A stretch of 22,500 nucleotides of DNA from assembly GCF_964340395.1 (NCBI RefSeq), contig NC_135570.1, positions 2,942,501-2,965,000 of the forward strand. The letters are read 5' to 3'. This DNA comes from Glandiceps talaboti. Taxonomy: Eukaryota > Hemichordata > Enteropneusta > Spengelidae. Positions 1-10,042 of the stretch are shown in pieces. Made by a program: the position numbers and the translations under genes. Positions within the stretch are counted from its first letter, which is position 1. Each line of letters begins with the position of its first letter. The notes below the pieces were generated by a model. That model saw nothing but the letters and a program-made list of their open reading frames with translations. It had not been told where the DNA came from and did no database searches.

Positions 1-702
1 GCGATCGGTAAATGTTTGTCATTGACATATCGTATTAATACAAATCATCATAATATCTGAATTTGAGGTCGGCACCCTATCAAGTTGAAACATTTCTTTC
101 TTACACTTCTATACACAAGTTTTTAAAGTTGTACTGACTGCAACTGGACCATTTTAAAAACCATTTTGTAATTACTTACATCTCAATATTGTACACCAGG
201 TGTGTATTGAATCATCTACACGTACAATCATGTGTACAGCAGTACACATAAGTCGGTAAGAAAACTAATGAATTTGTATTATACAGTATGGTATGGACTC
301 TCAACTCACAGTGTGTCTCTTAGTCTACCGACAAGAAGACGTTGAATTTGCATACAAGAAGTAATAAATCACTAGACATGCTGTGAAATCGTAGTTGATG
401 ATTGCTGAGATGATGAAAGTACATGTACTTGATCTAGCTTGCAATTCGATATTAAACATATTGCAGAAAAAAAGTATCGAGGCAAGTCAAACCAACAGGG
501 CTATGGTTTCAAAAGCTTTCACTGACACTGAAGATCTAAACTTGTCACTACACTACCTACGGTTAAAAATCGACTACTATTAATTGACCGTGACAGGTAC
601 AATGTCATTTTTATAAGCAACTGAACAATTTTAGCAAATATAAACTTGGGTTGCTTCATGAAAAACAAATGAACGTGAGGTTTAACATATTGGTAGTCTC
701 AG
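1..702. other. AT-rich intergenic stretch, no supported gene
   Basis: Both strands hold only short open frames. The longest one here, at 395-583 on the plus strand, begins at TTG rather than ATG and resembles no family I know. I see no tRNA, no convincing promoter and no long repeat in this stretch. Confidence 0.5.
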
Positions 703-1060
703 TTACCCAGACTCTCACCGCTGGGGGCTCTTCTACGAGACCACCCAGACGAGACTAACACATTGGCGGTACAGACTGCTCAACCCTTTTAAATGTCAGA
801 TCTCGTTTGAGTTTGACAGTTTGGCATCCATCAAGGGGTTTACGCATGGCAAGATAGTTGAAGTAACACGAATCTGTGATGCAGCGTATGTAACAAACCT
901 ACATGCGTGCAAGAATCCGTCGTTTCGCCCGAGCAAAAGACACCCTCTGGGGGGACTCGATTCTAGTGACGTCTTCATGAAGGAATATCAAAGTGATAAC
1001 TTGAATGTCAAACGATCACACAGCAACAGTGACCTCGAGGTCGTTTCAACGATTAATTGA
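703..1060 (+). CDS. Candidate 3'-terminal exon of an unrecognised gene
   Basis: The frame ending at the TAA of 1058-1060 is open back to 686, about 124 codons with no simple repeat, which is long for this AT-rich DNA. No ATG opens it, so if real it is an internal-start exon. A CAG acceptor after a short pyrimidine stretch ends at 702. Alternative acceptors end at 774 and 819. The C-terminal part is hydrophilic and serine/asparagine-rich (RSHSNSDLEVVSTIN at the end), like a cytoplasmic tail. An AATAAA at 1173-1178 lies about 115 bases past the stop, as expected of a last exon. I do not recognise the protein. The gene's other exons would lie before base 1. It could be a chance open frame; the call rests on length, composition and the downstream polyadenylation signal. 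Confidence 0.25.
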
Positions 1061-1489
1061 AATCCATTTGTACTCTATGGTTCAGTAAAGAAGTCGATAT
1101 TTATACAGAATTGCATACTGTATCATTGCAATATCATTGCAATATGAAATACGATTTCAAGTCGACGGACAAAATAAAATTCAAAGATAAAACGCGCACA
1201 GTAGATGAAATCATATACCATACACGGGTAGGGTATATTATTAAAGTTCATGTGTAGTAACTTATTTACATTCTTTTCGTTTTGCTAGGCGTTATTAATA
1301 AATTATTAATGTTCCTTGTTAATGCCTTGGGCGTCAACAACAAACATAAGATTCACTCCCCTGCCTGACGGTAGCCTGAATATATTTGAATATATAACTA
1401 TGTTACACTTTATCATTGTCAAAAACGCCTTTTTATTTAGTAACTTCGCTGTTGTCGTTATCATGGTTTTCATCAATAACGTCATCGCT
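1061..1489. other. Non-coding stretch with AATAAA signals
   Basis: No gene is supported. AATAAA occurs on the plus strand at 1173-1178 and would suit the candidate terminal exon just upstream. Several further AT-rich AATAA-like motifs follow near 1295-1305. Otherwise unique sequence. Confidence 0.35.

Positions 1490-1545
<56 letters not shown>
1490..1545 (+). repeat. (ATC)n microsatellite
   Basis: About 18 uninterrupted ATC/CAT triplets. The homopolymer Met, Ile and Ser open frames across it on both strands are artefacts of the triplet repeat. Confidence 0.95.
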
Positions 1546-3102
1546 GTAACGCAATATACCAAGGCTGTACACTCTGTCAGAAATTATTGCACGAACATAA
1601 AATCAGACGTTTTAGAACGAAATGGGTATAAATAGCTAACTGAAGTGAACACAATGAGGACCACTTGAATACTGTACAAGTGGGAGTATAAACATTCAAA
1701 GAATATACCACATTGATTCAGGTAAAAGTCAAACAAAGAGAATTGGTAGTTTATTTTATTTATTTATTTCGTCTCGTCTATTTGGAATCTTTATTACATG
1801 GCAAAAATTTAGAACCATAAATAATAAAAGGGATTCCCAGTGCTATACCATGCATAAGCCACGTTGTAGGTATTCAAACACAAAATACGGTATTTATACC
1901 CAGGTTCTACGTCACCACAATGCGCGTCTACGTCATCGCTATTATCATGATTATTTACCCCTTTTTCAGCTTATGCAGGTATAGTTTAATCATTCTCCGA
2001 CATTTTTCTTCATTCAGCTAGAAAATATTCATAACATTAAGTTTTTTTTGCTAATACTGTTTATAACTCATAGTGACAAGGCCCCTTAAGTCACGAGTAT
2101 TTCCTCTGTTGAACGAAGAAAAATATTATATTGGGGAATAATATATAATTGCCTATGGTAGAACAGTGGACTCTCTGTACAATAGACACATATTTGTATG
2201 CAAACTAGGGAGTTACGGTTAGGGTTAGGCAATGGATACTAGCAGGAAGGGGGTTAGAACCCCTAACAGAAAGCTGATTTGTATCACTCGCAAAGAGTGG
2301 TTGCTGTTCTAGACTGGTCCCTCTAACACTTTGTTTTTAAACAAGGTTTACACCTTGTATATTTGTTTACACTCACAGAAGAGTAACTCAAGTTGACAGC
2401 AATGTCCACCTTACATAGATTGTACAGAAAAATTTATAGGACATGAGAACAGAAAAATAACAACAATGGCGTTGTAGCAAGAAACTTACTGAGTAAAAAC
2501 ACATAAATTCATCTATTACTAAAACAATTAACTCATTTGATATTTTTTTACCAAACATAACATTTTCATGCAAACATCACGTGACATTGATGACCATATT
2601 TGTCAGCCCAATCAATCAAACAATTTGCTATGCAGTTCTGAGTTCAAGAGTTTTGCTTTGAACTTTCGTTTAGTGATCGATGGGAAGATACCAAACCATT
2701 TACCTAGTACTTTCTGGGTTAACTTTTTGACCGAAAATCACATATTAGACAATACTTGTAAGTCAACTATGTGGTCATCTTGTCTTGACAATGCCACATC
2801 TAAACATTCCAACCATGGCAAATATAGCTGATGGTTTGTGACAAGATTTAAAAAAACCACGAAAATCACATTTTGACTTAGTATACTCATCAACAATGGG
2901 ACGTCATGTCTGTGATTATTTTTCATCAACACACCCCTGGAAAATTCCTACAAAATCTCAGACCCCTTTTGACCAGTAATTTTAAGAATTTTGACCAAAA
3001 GTAACATATTAAGACCCACTTTGCATAATGCTGATCTGATCACGTTGCCGTGAACAAATTCGCTACTTGGCATCAAACTTAACTTAACGTAACTAAGTTG
3101 TT
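1546..3102. other. Gene-poor unique DNA
   Basis: No coding exon is supported. An ATG-initiated 87-codon frame at 2568-2831 has no flanking splice context and no recognisable domain. A two-unit telomere-like motif (GTTAGGGTTAGG) sits near 2218, and a short hairpin GGGGTTAGAACCCC near 2249. Both are too small to call. Confidence 0.4.
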
Positions 3103-3143
3103 CACATACATACATACATACATACATACATACATACATACAT

Positions 3144-3174
<31 letters not shown>

Positions 3175-3208
3175 TACATACATACATACATACATACATA
3201 CATACAAC
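3103..3208 (+). repeat. (CATA)n-(CA)n-(CATA)n compound microsatellite
   Basis: Roughly 58 bases of CATA, about 14 bases of pure CA, then another ~35 bases of CATA, running into CACCCACCC. The same CATA-CA-CATA arrangement recurs on a larger scale at 11907-12116. Tyr/Val/Cys/Met open frames here are repeat artefacts. Confidence 0.95.
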
Positions 3209-3594
3209 ACACCCACCCACACTCAGTCAAGTAGACAGACAATTTACCATGACTACTGACAACTGAACTGTCTTTAGTTGTGATATTACTAAAAGGACAA
3301 AGGTAAAAGCGATACGATATTGACGAGAGTGAAACCATTTGGTATAGTCACGAGCGACATTTTCTACAAACTATTACAAATAACGTACATTTTTATCAGT
3401 TCTTAAACTGTATTCATGGTAAGCCGCAAATTAAACTTGACATATAAAACATGCATTGAACAATTAGTTCTATGAACTGTAATCAATGTAAAATATACTA
3501 TATGAACACCAAATTTTGTCTTTGAGTGTTAACTGTAAGTAGATCCGTGACTACACTTAGTCTTTTTAATAAAAATAATGACAACTTGGTCCAC

Positions 3595-3838
3595 CTTTGA
3601 AATTAACTTCTGCAATTTTATGTCTGAGACCTCCGGGAATAAAACCGTGCAGCTATCGTAGCATTCAATACATCCAATGCTATATCTGAAGTAGACACTA
3701 CCACCATGAGTTATCCAAACCACATACATGTATTTCCATCCTAATGACACGTCCGGGTAATGAATGACGCCATTCCAGTTAAAACATGGCGTCATCATTT
3801 TTCCAGCCTCTCCACCTGACATAGATGTCTGTCTACTC
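3595..3838 (-). CDS. Candidate internal exon of an unrecognised protein
   Basis: On the minus strand a good acceptor (TTCTTACTTGCAG, ending at 3839) precedes an open frame of 81 codons. It reaches a possible donor (CAAAG|GTGGAC) after 3595. The translation is not low complexity and carries aromatic and cysteine residues in a globular-looking pattern: TPCFNWNGVIHYPDVSLGWK, then YMYVVWITHGGSVYFRYSIG, then CIECYDSC. The GWKYMYVVWITHGGSVYF segment faintly recalls the 'W-H-x-V-x-W...G-x' strand of concanavalin/LamG-type folds, but this is only an impression. The frame also contains ATG at 3820-3822, so it could be a first coding exon. The donor is weak and the frame stays open to a stop at 3529-3531. 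No neighbouring exons were found. Confidence 0.3.
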
Positions 3839-3909
3839 CTGCAAGTAAGAAAAGCATAAAAGATATATGTAATTAGAGAATAACTCAGATTTATACTACA
3901 ATGGAAGCC

Positions 3910-4167
3910 AGTTAACCTGAAAGAGCACGCCGTCTTACTGTACAGAGATCTTACTAATATTGCTACATTTCATTGTCTGGTGCACTATAAATCTTACTAA
4001 CATTGCTACATTTTTGCATAAGCTACCATTATGTGATCCACACTCAGATCATAAATGGATACAATGTAACAATTGTACGAGTCTCTTATTTGTGTCTTGG
4101 CCGATAAAATGTAGCAATGTTAGAAAGATTTTTGTGGAGCCAGATAACGTTCTGTTTCAAGTTAACT
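3910..4167. mobile_element. Foldback/MITE-like element, 43-bp-unit family (copy A)
   Basis: The two ends are inverted copies of each other. The left end begins AGTTAACCTGAAAGAGCACG and the reverse complement of the right end begins AGTTAACTTGAAACAGAACG. Inside, both arms carry the motif ATCTTACTAACATTGCTACA with small changes, twice in the left arm (near 3949 and 3993) and once in inverse orientation in the right arm (4087-4127). No open frame of use spans it, so it is non-autonomous. I see no clear target-site duplication: the flanks are GCC on the left and AGT on the right. Related sequence occurs at 4709-4898 and 15967-16184. Confidence 0.65.
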
Positions 4168-4708
4168 AGTATATATATAGGTCTTTCACTCTTTCACTCT
4201 ACTTGTTGCAGTTTCCATAATTTGAAAATAAACTGAAATAAACTGTTACTTCGTAATGGAAAATTATTAGGTAATATACTTAGTTGGTAAATTGACGGGT
4301 CCTACATCTAAAACTATCGTTTACAACTCTAATTTGCCTGCCAACGTGACGTTATTATGATACCCAACCCTGTCATAAAACCGGTGAACCTCGAAATAAT
4401 ATTACTGAAGTTCAGGGAGGACACTCCTGGAGGGCTAAATTTTAGATTGGCGGGGCTTCCTAACTCTTCACGAGCGCTTCAACATGAAAAGAAATTTTCC
4501 GTCTACAAAATCTCAGGCCACTATAAATTTTAACGCGTTCTCCAACTCTACCGTGACAGAATTGAAATGTCGTCTACCGTCGACGAATTTGTGAAAATAA
4601 TATGTTATAATTTATCTAGATATGTTCCTTTATTTCTTTAAACTTTCAATGACAAGCTTGGTTACATTTCTATCCTCTTAGGGATACGGATCACCAAAGA
4701 CAACTTGT
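4168..4708. other. Unique non-coding stretch
   Basis: Nothing coding or structural is supported. A small imperfect hairpin (CAGGGAGG...CTCCTGGAGGG) near 4413-4434 is the only local structure noticed. Confidence 0.4.
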
Positions 4709-4898
4709 ACAATAAAAATGTAACAATGTTGATAAGATATCCGTAGCGTCAGAGGTAGCATTATTTAGTAAGAATGTTGTGAAGGTTGACGATACAATGT
4801 AGCAATGTTTGTAAGACTGTTGTCGAGTCAGACGATAAAATGTAGCAATGTGTGTAAGCTTGTTGTCGAGTCAGACGACGTTCTGTTTTAGGTTGACT
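4709..4898 (+). repeat. 43-bp tandem units of the foldback family (copy B)
   Basis: Two adjacent units, 4789-4831 and 4832-4874, have a period of exactly 43 bases. They share ACGATAAAATGTAGCAATGT (ACGATACAATGT in the first), then TGTAAGNNTGTTGTCGAGTCAG. Two more diverged units precede them (from ~4709 and ~4752). The segment ends with ACGTTCTGTTTTAGGTTGACT, the same terminus as the right end of the element at 3910-4167. No left inverted arm is visible, so this looks like a half element or an expanded single arm. Confidence 0.65.
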
Positions 4899-4983
4899 TG
4901 CTTATATTGTATAGTGGGTCTACATCATAGAGTCGGTTATCAGCAAATCCAAACATAAGCTGTGTTGGCGTCACTGTGGGGTA

Positions 4984-5041
4984 CATATATCTATATATCT
5001 ATAATCTATATATCTATAAATATATAAAAAATATATAAAAA
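4984..5041 (+). repeat. AT-rich (TATATC/TATAAA) microsatellite
   Basis: Degenerate runs of TATATCTA pass into TATATAAAAAA. Simple sequence with no coding content. Confidence 0.8.
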
Positions 5042-5085
5042 ACATGGGGAAAATCCATGTCAACATGTTTAAAGGGGCATATTCG

Positions 5086-5420
5086 GCATTTTTTATTTTT
5101 TTTATTTTTTTTTAAATTTATTTATTTATTTATTTTTTTTTTTTTTTTTTTTTTTTTTTGGGGGGGGGTTAACTTTTCTACACATTTAACGATATCTATG
5201 GTATTCTACTTACTAAAGAATCTATATACCCCTGCCCGTTTACTTTTGTTGATTGTTTGTGCGCTTTTTTTTTTTTTGGGGGGGGGGGGGTACTTTTCTT
5301 ACACATTAAACATATGTCTATGGTGTTCTACTCAGGCTTACTTAAGCATACATATAGCCCGGCCCGTTTTTGTTTGTTTGTTTGTGTTTTTTGGGTGATA
5401 CTTTTTCTACACATTAAGGT
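5086..5420 (+). repeat. Three-copy ~110-120 bp tandem repeat led by T and G runs
   Basis: The core ACTTTTCTACACATTAA recurs at about 5172, 5292 and 5400. Each copy is preceded by a run of T followed by a run of G: T(22+)G(9) before copy 1, T(11)G(12) before copy 2, T(6)GGG before copy 3. Copies 1 and 2 also share CTATGGTRTTCTACT and a C-rich CCNGCCCGTTT end. Phe/Gly-rich open frames here are artefacts of the homopolymers. The first copy lies next to a further T/A-rich tract starting at 5090. Confidence 0.75.
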
Positions 5421-8400
5421 AAGCATATTATACCCCATTACGTGTTTATTATTAGCAAAACTCTAACCTAGTATACATGCACAGATATAATACATAAATG
5501 GTTGGCATAATTTTGTGTCAATAACTGTAATATTATAAACAATGCCAGAAGACCATTTGTAATGATGTTGACATGATAACATGATACTAGACTATTATAT
5601 CGAGATTTTAATGTTTAGCACTTTCATCCGACGTGTAAAATACTCCTACACTCAGCTTGTGCCCCTTTAACAATGAAATTCCGTGCTATTTTTTTACATA
5701 ATGTGTATTTTTGAGGCGAGTCTTATGTTGAGGAACATTGACCCCACTACAGTCTGACGTTTTATTATACGTTCAATAATTGTATCGTGCAAGCAACCTT
5801 TACCCAAGCTGAATCACACAGTCCCGCGGCTATGAAGTGAAGATTCAACGTGTACGGTGATCAAAGTTTTTAGCTTCCGTTACAGCATCAGTCGTCGCTT
5901 CCAGCTTGAAATGCACTGTGCACACGTTAATTTCATGCTTTATGATATACTGAGCTTGGTGAAGTAGTTTGAAATATGCCCGACGTACCATCAACATACA
6001 AATAATTAACACCATTCAATGTTTTATTCATCGTTAAAGGATTTCTTGGGCTGTTACTCACTTTAAATTATGTCTACCTAAATGACTGTATCAATCAGAA
6101 GGTAAAACGATAAAAAAAGTGTGTGTTCCGATAACACGATCACAGAAAATGGGGTAGGTAGGTCGGAATTCTACCTAAAGACAAACGAATTGTTGGTCAG
6201 AATACTTGATGAAATATGTACAGGTATCACTCCGGGGAAAGAAAACAGATTGTACATGAAGGTCAAGAAAATAAAGAAATGCTCTTTTTAAAACATGTTT
6301 AGGATCGGAGGCTAAAACTAGGGTCGGTTGGGTTACTGGAAACCACAGACAACTAACACATGTGTTAGTTATCTGTGTGGAAACACACCTTTTTATTTGG
6401 TTTAATTTAGAGCACGACTTTTACAGTTTCCAACTATTTTTTTAAAACATGTAGAAATCTCCAGCCTGTAAAATAATTCCAGTCTTCTCGACCGGAGCTC
6501 AGGAAAATATTGACGCATTATTTTCATGAATAGTTGTTGTGTTAACGAGTATCCTAAAACCATGATGTAGACTTTCGATAAAGACTCTTTTTGTAACCTA
6601 GATTTGAAATAAAAAATTTAAGTGAGTTGAAAATTGCAAAGAATTTTGCCTTTTTTGGCGGAAACATCATCTGTCCCGGGACAGGGTAGTAATAAGATGG
6701 TGGAAATGTCCCCCCCCCCTCCGCGACACGTCATCAACTTTAAAGGGCATGTCACGGAAAAACTATTTTTTTTCCGACAGAAGATGTCACGTGATATGTT
6801 GTTCTGATAACTGATTTTCGCACTTACACAATCACCATCATGGGAATACTTCCCAGTATTACATTGTCACTTTCAAAGTTTTTATTTTTTTAAAAATATT
6901 TTTTTAAATTTTTTTTAAATTTTTTTTTTTTAATTTGCGAGTTCACTCAAAAAATTACAAAACTACATGTGAAAGCAAGCCAACTTTCAAGTTGCACATG
7001 AAAATAAAAGAATAGTCCGCTTTTGAAGGGAGGTAAGAGTTTATCACACACCTAAAACAGACTATTTGTCTATACATTTACTATACATGTAGTATTCATT
7101 TCTTTTAGCGATATGTAACTCAATTTCTTTGGTAGCTCTGATATTTATGATGACTAGATTAAAAGATGGAATAACTGTTCTTCCATTTGCAATCATAGAC
7201 CGTGTTTTCACAATCAATAGCAAATGATTTAAAAGCAAAGAAAGTTATGAAAAAGACTGGAAAAGGATAACATTCTCAGGTAAATCTTGATGGGGAGTTG
7301 ATTATCACGATCATGTCACTTGTCAGCAATCGTGTGCAGTATTTTCACGTGTAGTATAAATGTATGACATCAGATAAAACTGAACAAACCAATAAACATG
7401 TTTTCACACATTGCTCAAAGTTCGAGAATCAAAGTTGAAAAAGTAACATCAATATCTACGCAATTACACAGTAGTATGATAGACCAATGCAGTCAATCGT
7501 AAAATATTACACTGAATCAGCGTGAAGTCTGCTTTTAGCACTCGGGGGCAATAAATGAGCGAAAACAAATGAAGCAAGGCTGAACACGGACATTGATTGC
7601 GTATAACTGTAAGCGGAAACATGCCTAGGAAATAAACACTAAAACGTTACAATCAATCATTTGCTACGGTCTTATGGATGCTTTAGTGTCGTCTGCATGT
7701 GATGGGAGAAAAATGAACCGCTTTTTCGCCATTTTTTGGAAACGCACAAAATTGGTCGTTTCTCTTTCGTATTTCGGCGCATTGTCTTTTTGTGAGTGGT
7801 GAAAAAAAATGTGTCACTTTTCCCGCCAATTTTCTTTTCAACTCATAAATTAATGACATTTTGTGAAAACTTATGATCTCCCACTTTTAAATTAGTGGAC
7901 TATCGTTTCTTACTTTGTTCTGAAACAGTTGCACGGTGTGTCCCATTGTAGTGTCGTCTGCAAGTGTTGTCGCCAATTTTGACGACGCACAGATTTAGTG
8001 ATTGTTGTCAAAAAACTATCAATTTGGCTTACCATATTTAAAAAAAAATATTTTGTTGGGAAAGTTATATTTAATTTCTATGTGTCACAAGATTGTACAC
8101 AAAATTGCGGCCGATGGGGGAGGGGGGGGGGCTGCGATATAGTTAAGCTGATTAATATATACACGTATTTAATCTCTTCCGGATAATGAATGTGCTCTCC
8201 AGACAAGAGTATGTCTAAAAAATTTGAAATACGGACACCATTCATTGATTTGTTCTGTTCTGTTCTGATTGTTTCTTATCAACCCGTATTTGTTTTCACA
8301 TGTGTAAATGTATACAAGTATTTCTGGATGAAATCAAATTAACGTTTTAAAGTTAAAAATAAATCATCGGCAGAAAAAAAAATAGCATAATAATATTCTA

Positions 8401-10010
8401 TTAGTATATATTATCATTTTCAAGCGTTAATGGTGTTGATATTAAACATTAAACATAACTTTCAACACTCATTGACTTCAAAATGAAAATATATAATAAT
8501 TCTGATATGATATTCTTGAAATATTGATGATAATAAATGACAGGAGAGTCACTTTTAGGCAAATGTTATATGAATTCTAATTCCGAAAGCAGTTTTTTCC
8601 ATTAACGGCGTACCGCAGCGAATACAATACAACAATGACCGTATGAGACAATGTACCTCGGATGAAGCACGGCACTTGAATAGAACCAGAAATTAGTCTG
8701 AATAAAATCAACATGCAAATAAAAAAATCAGTCAAAAAAGGCATATTTTATTGAGCTGATTTTAAATATCTCATCCAAGAATAGCGATATGATATGTACG
8801 AGGCAACCAATTTAACGATTTTTTATTGAAAGGCAGCCAAATCTTTTGCAGAATAATTTCCATAATAAAGTCGTTCCAACAAATTCTATTTACATGACAA
8901 ATACGTCTTCTTTGACGTGACAGCTGGTGTTTGATGATTACCATGGCAACTAATGGTTAGGTTCACAAAGACAGCATCGTTTTATTACGGTCAGTAATCA
9001 ATAAAAACGAACAGGTGGACATTAAAGCTTTAACACGCATGCGCACACAGTCGGAACTGAGGTCGGGGGCATTTAAATGTAGTTTTCTGTACTAAATGCA
9101 CTGACTTGAAACAGGGGTCAATGTATATACGAGTTTGCAGTCAGAATTCGATTAATTTTCCGATTCACCTGGAAGCTAGACGCTACGCTGCGTTAACTAA
9201 TACAATATAAGACCGCAGTGCGCACAAAACTGTTACTCTGGAATTCGGGGGTTACAATTAGACACAGTTACGTGTATCCAGGCCCGTCAAAAATTTACAT
9301 TTGTTTTCTATCAAAACGATAAGGACAAGGGTAATTAAGGCAGGAATGTGCCGAGAATGTACCCCCGCGACACGTCCAGATCGAATCTGATCCTCTAACT
9401 CTGTACTCTGATTTAGATGTGTCACACGTCGGATACAATGAAACCGTGCTTGTATTGCTATTTGCATATCCTATTCATATTCGGCCATGCGTGAAACATC
9501 TGTGGCCGATTCTGTATTGTGTGTACACGGCGAATGACAGAATTGTCGAGACGAAATCCGCTGTAGCCGTATACAGTGTAAATTTAACAAGTATATCTCT
9601 TGCAACATGTATGTATAATATTTTCTACGAGGTGGGTCTGTTTGACAAAGAACATACGCATTCTATATGTAACAGTTAAACGACTTCCTCAAGGTCTTCT
9701 AAGCAATGTCTGATCTTATATTTCACGAATAAAACAGAACAGCTAAAAGACGATTATTTTAAGCGCTGTGTCTTTTACATATGTTTAGTGGACTCTTTAA
9801 AAATACACGTCCCGATTATTTTTCATTAAATTTTTTTAAAAAATGAAAAAAATGAACCAACTTGGCTACGAATCCCTTGGTTTCAGACAACCCAGCCCAC
9901 CCTCTACCAACACAGCTTATATTTCATTAACTAAAAATAATTGACCGCAAATTTTGCCAAAATCCCTCTTGCTAAAATCACAAGGGAAAATGTTAAATCC
10001 GAAACTCGAA
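5421..10010. other. Long gene-poor intergenic region
   Basis: About 4.6 kb with no ATG-initiated frame of convincing length or composition on either strand and no tRNA or rRNA signature. Local features are a near-perfect palindrome at 6343-6380, a C9 run near 6711, T/A homopolymer-rich DNA at 6880-6940, a G-rich run near 8118-8131 and (TTCTG)3 near 8255. An open frame at 9419-9679 begins at GTG and has no recognisable domain. Distal regulatory DNA of the ATOH8-like gene could lie here, but nothing in the sequence proves it. Confidence 0.4.
6343..6380. repeat. Near-perfect 38-bp palindrome
   Basis: The left half CCACAGACAACTAACACA and the reverse complement of the right half CCACACAGATAACTAACACA meet at the centre 6360/6361 with no loop. 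They differ by one 2-base insertion and one substitution. It would extrude as a cruciform or mark the collapsed ends of a foldback element. Confidence 0.7.
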
Positions 10011-10016
10011 TTTATT
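10011..10016 (-). terminator. AATAAA polyadenylation signal candidate
   Basis: AATAAA on the minus strand begins 27 bases past the stop codon of the ATOH8-like frame. If the transcript is not spliced at 10070 this would serve as its polyadenylation signal, although the 3' UTR would be very short. If the donor at 10070 is used, the signal is intronic. Confidence 0.3.
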
Positions 10017-10042
10017 GAAAACAGTAATTGTTGCTCACTTAT

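Noticed and set aside
2216-2230. Telomere-like GTTAGGGTTAGG
   Set aside because: Only two units; expected by chance or as a trivial interstitial motif.
2568-2831. ATG-initiated 87-codon frame
   Set aside because: No recognisable domain, no splice context and no promoter or polyadenylation evidence.
5057-5466. Phe/Gly-rich open frames
   Set aside because: They come from the T and G homopolymer runs of the tandem repeat.
9419-9679. 86-codon plus-strand frame
   Set aside because: Starts at GTG, which is not expected in an animal gene; no domain recognised.
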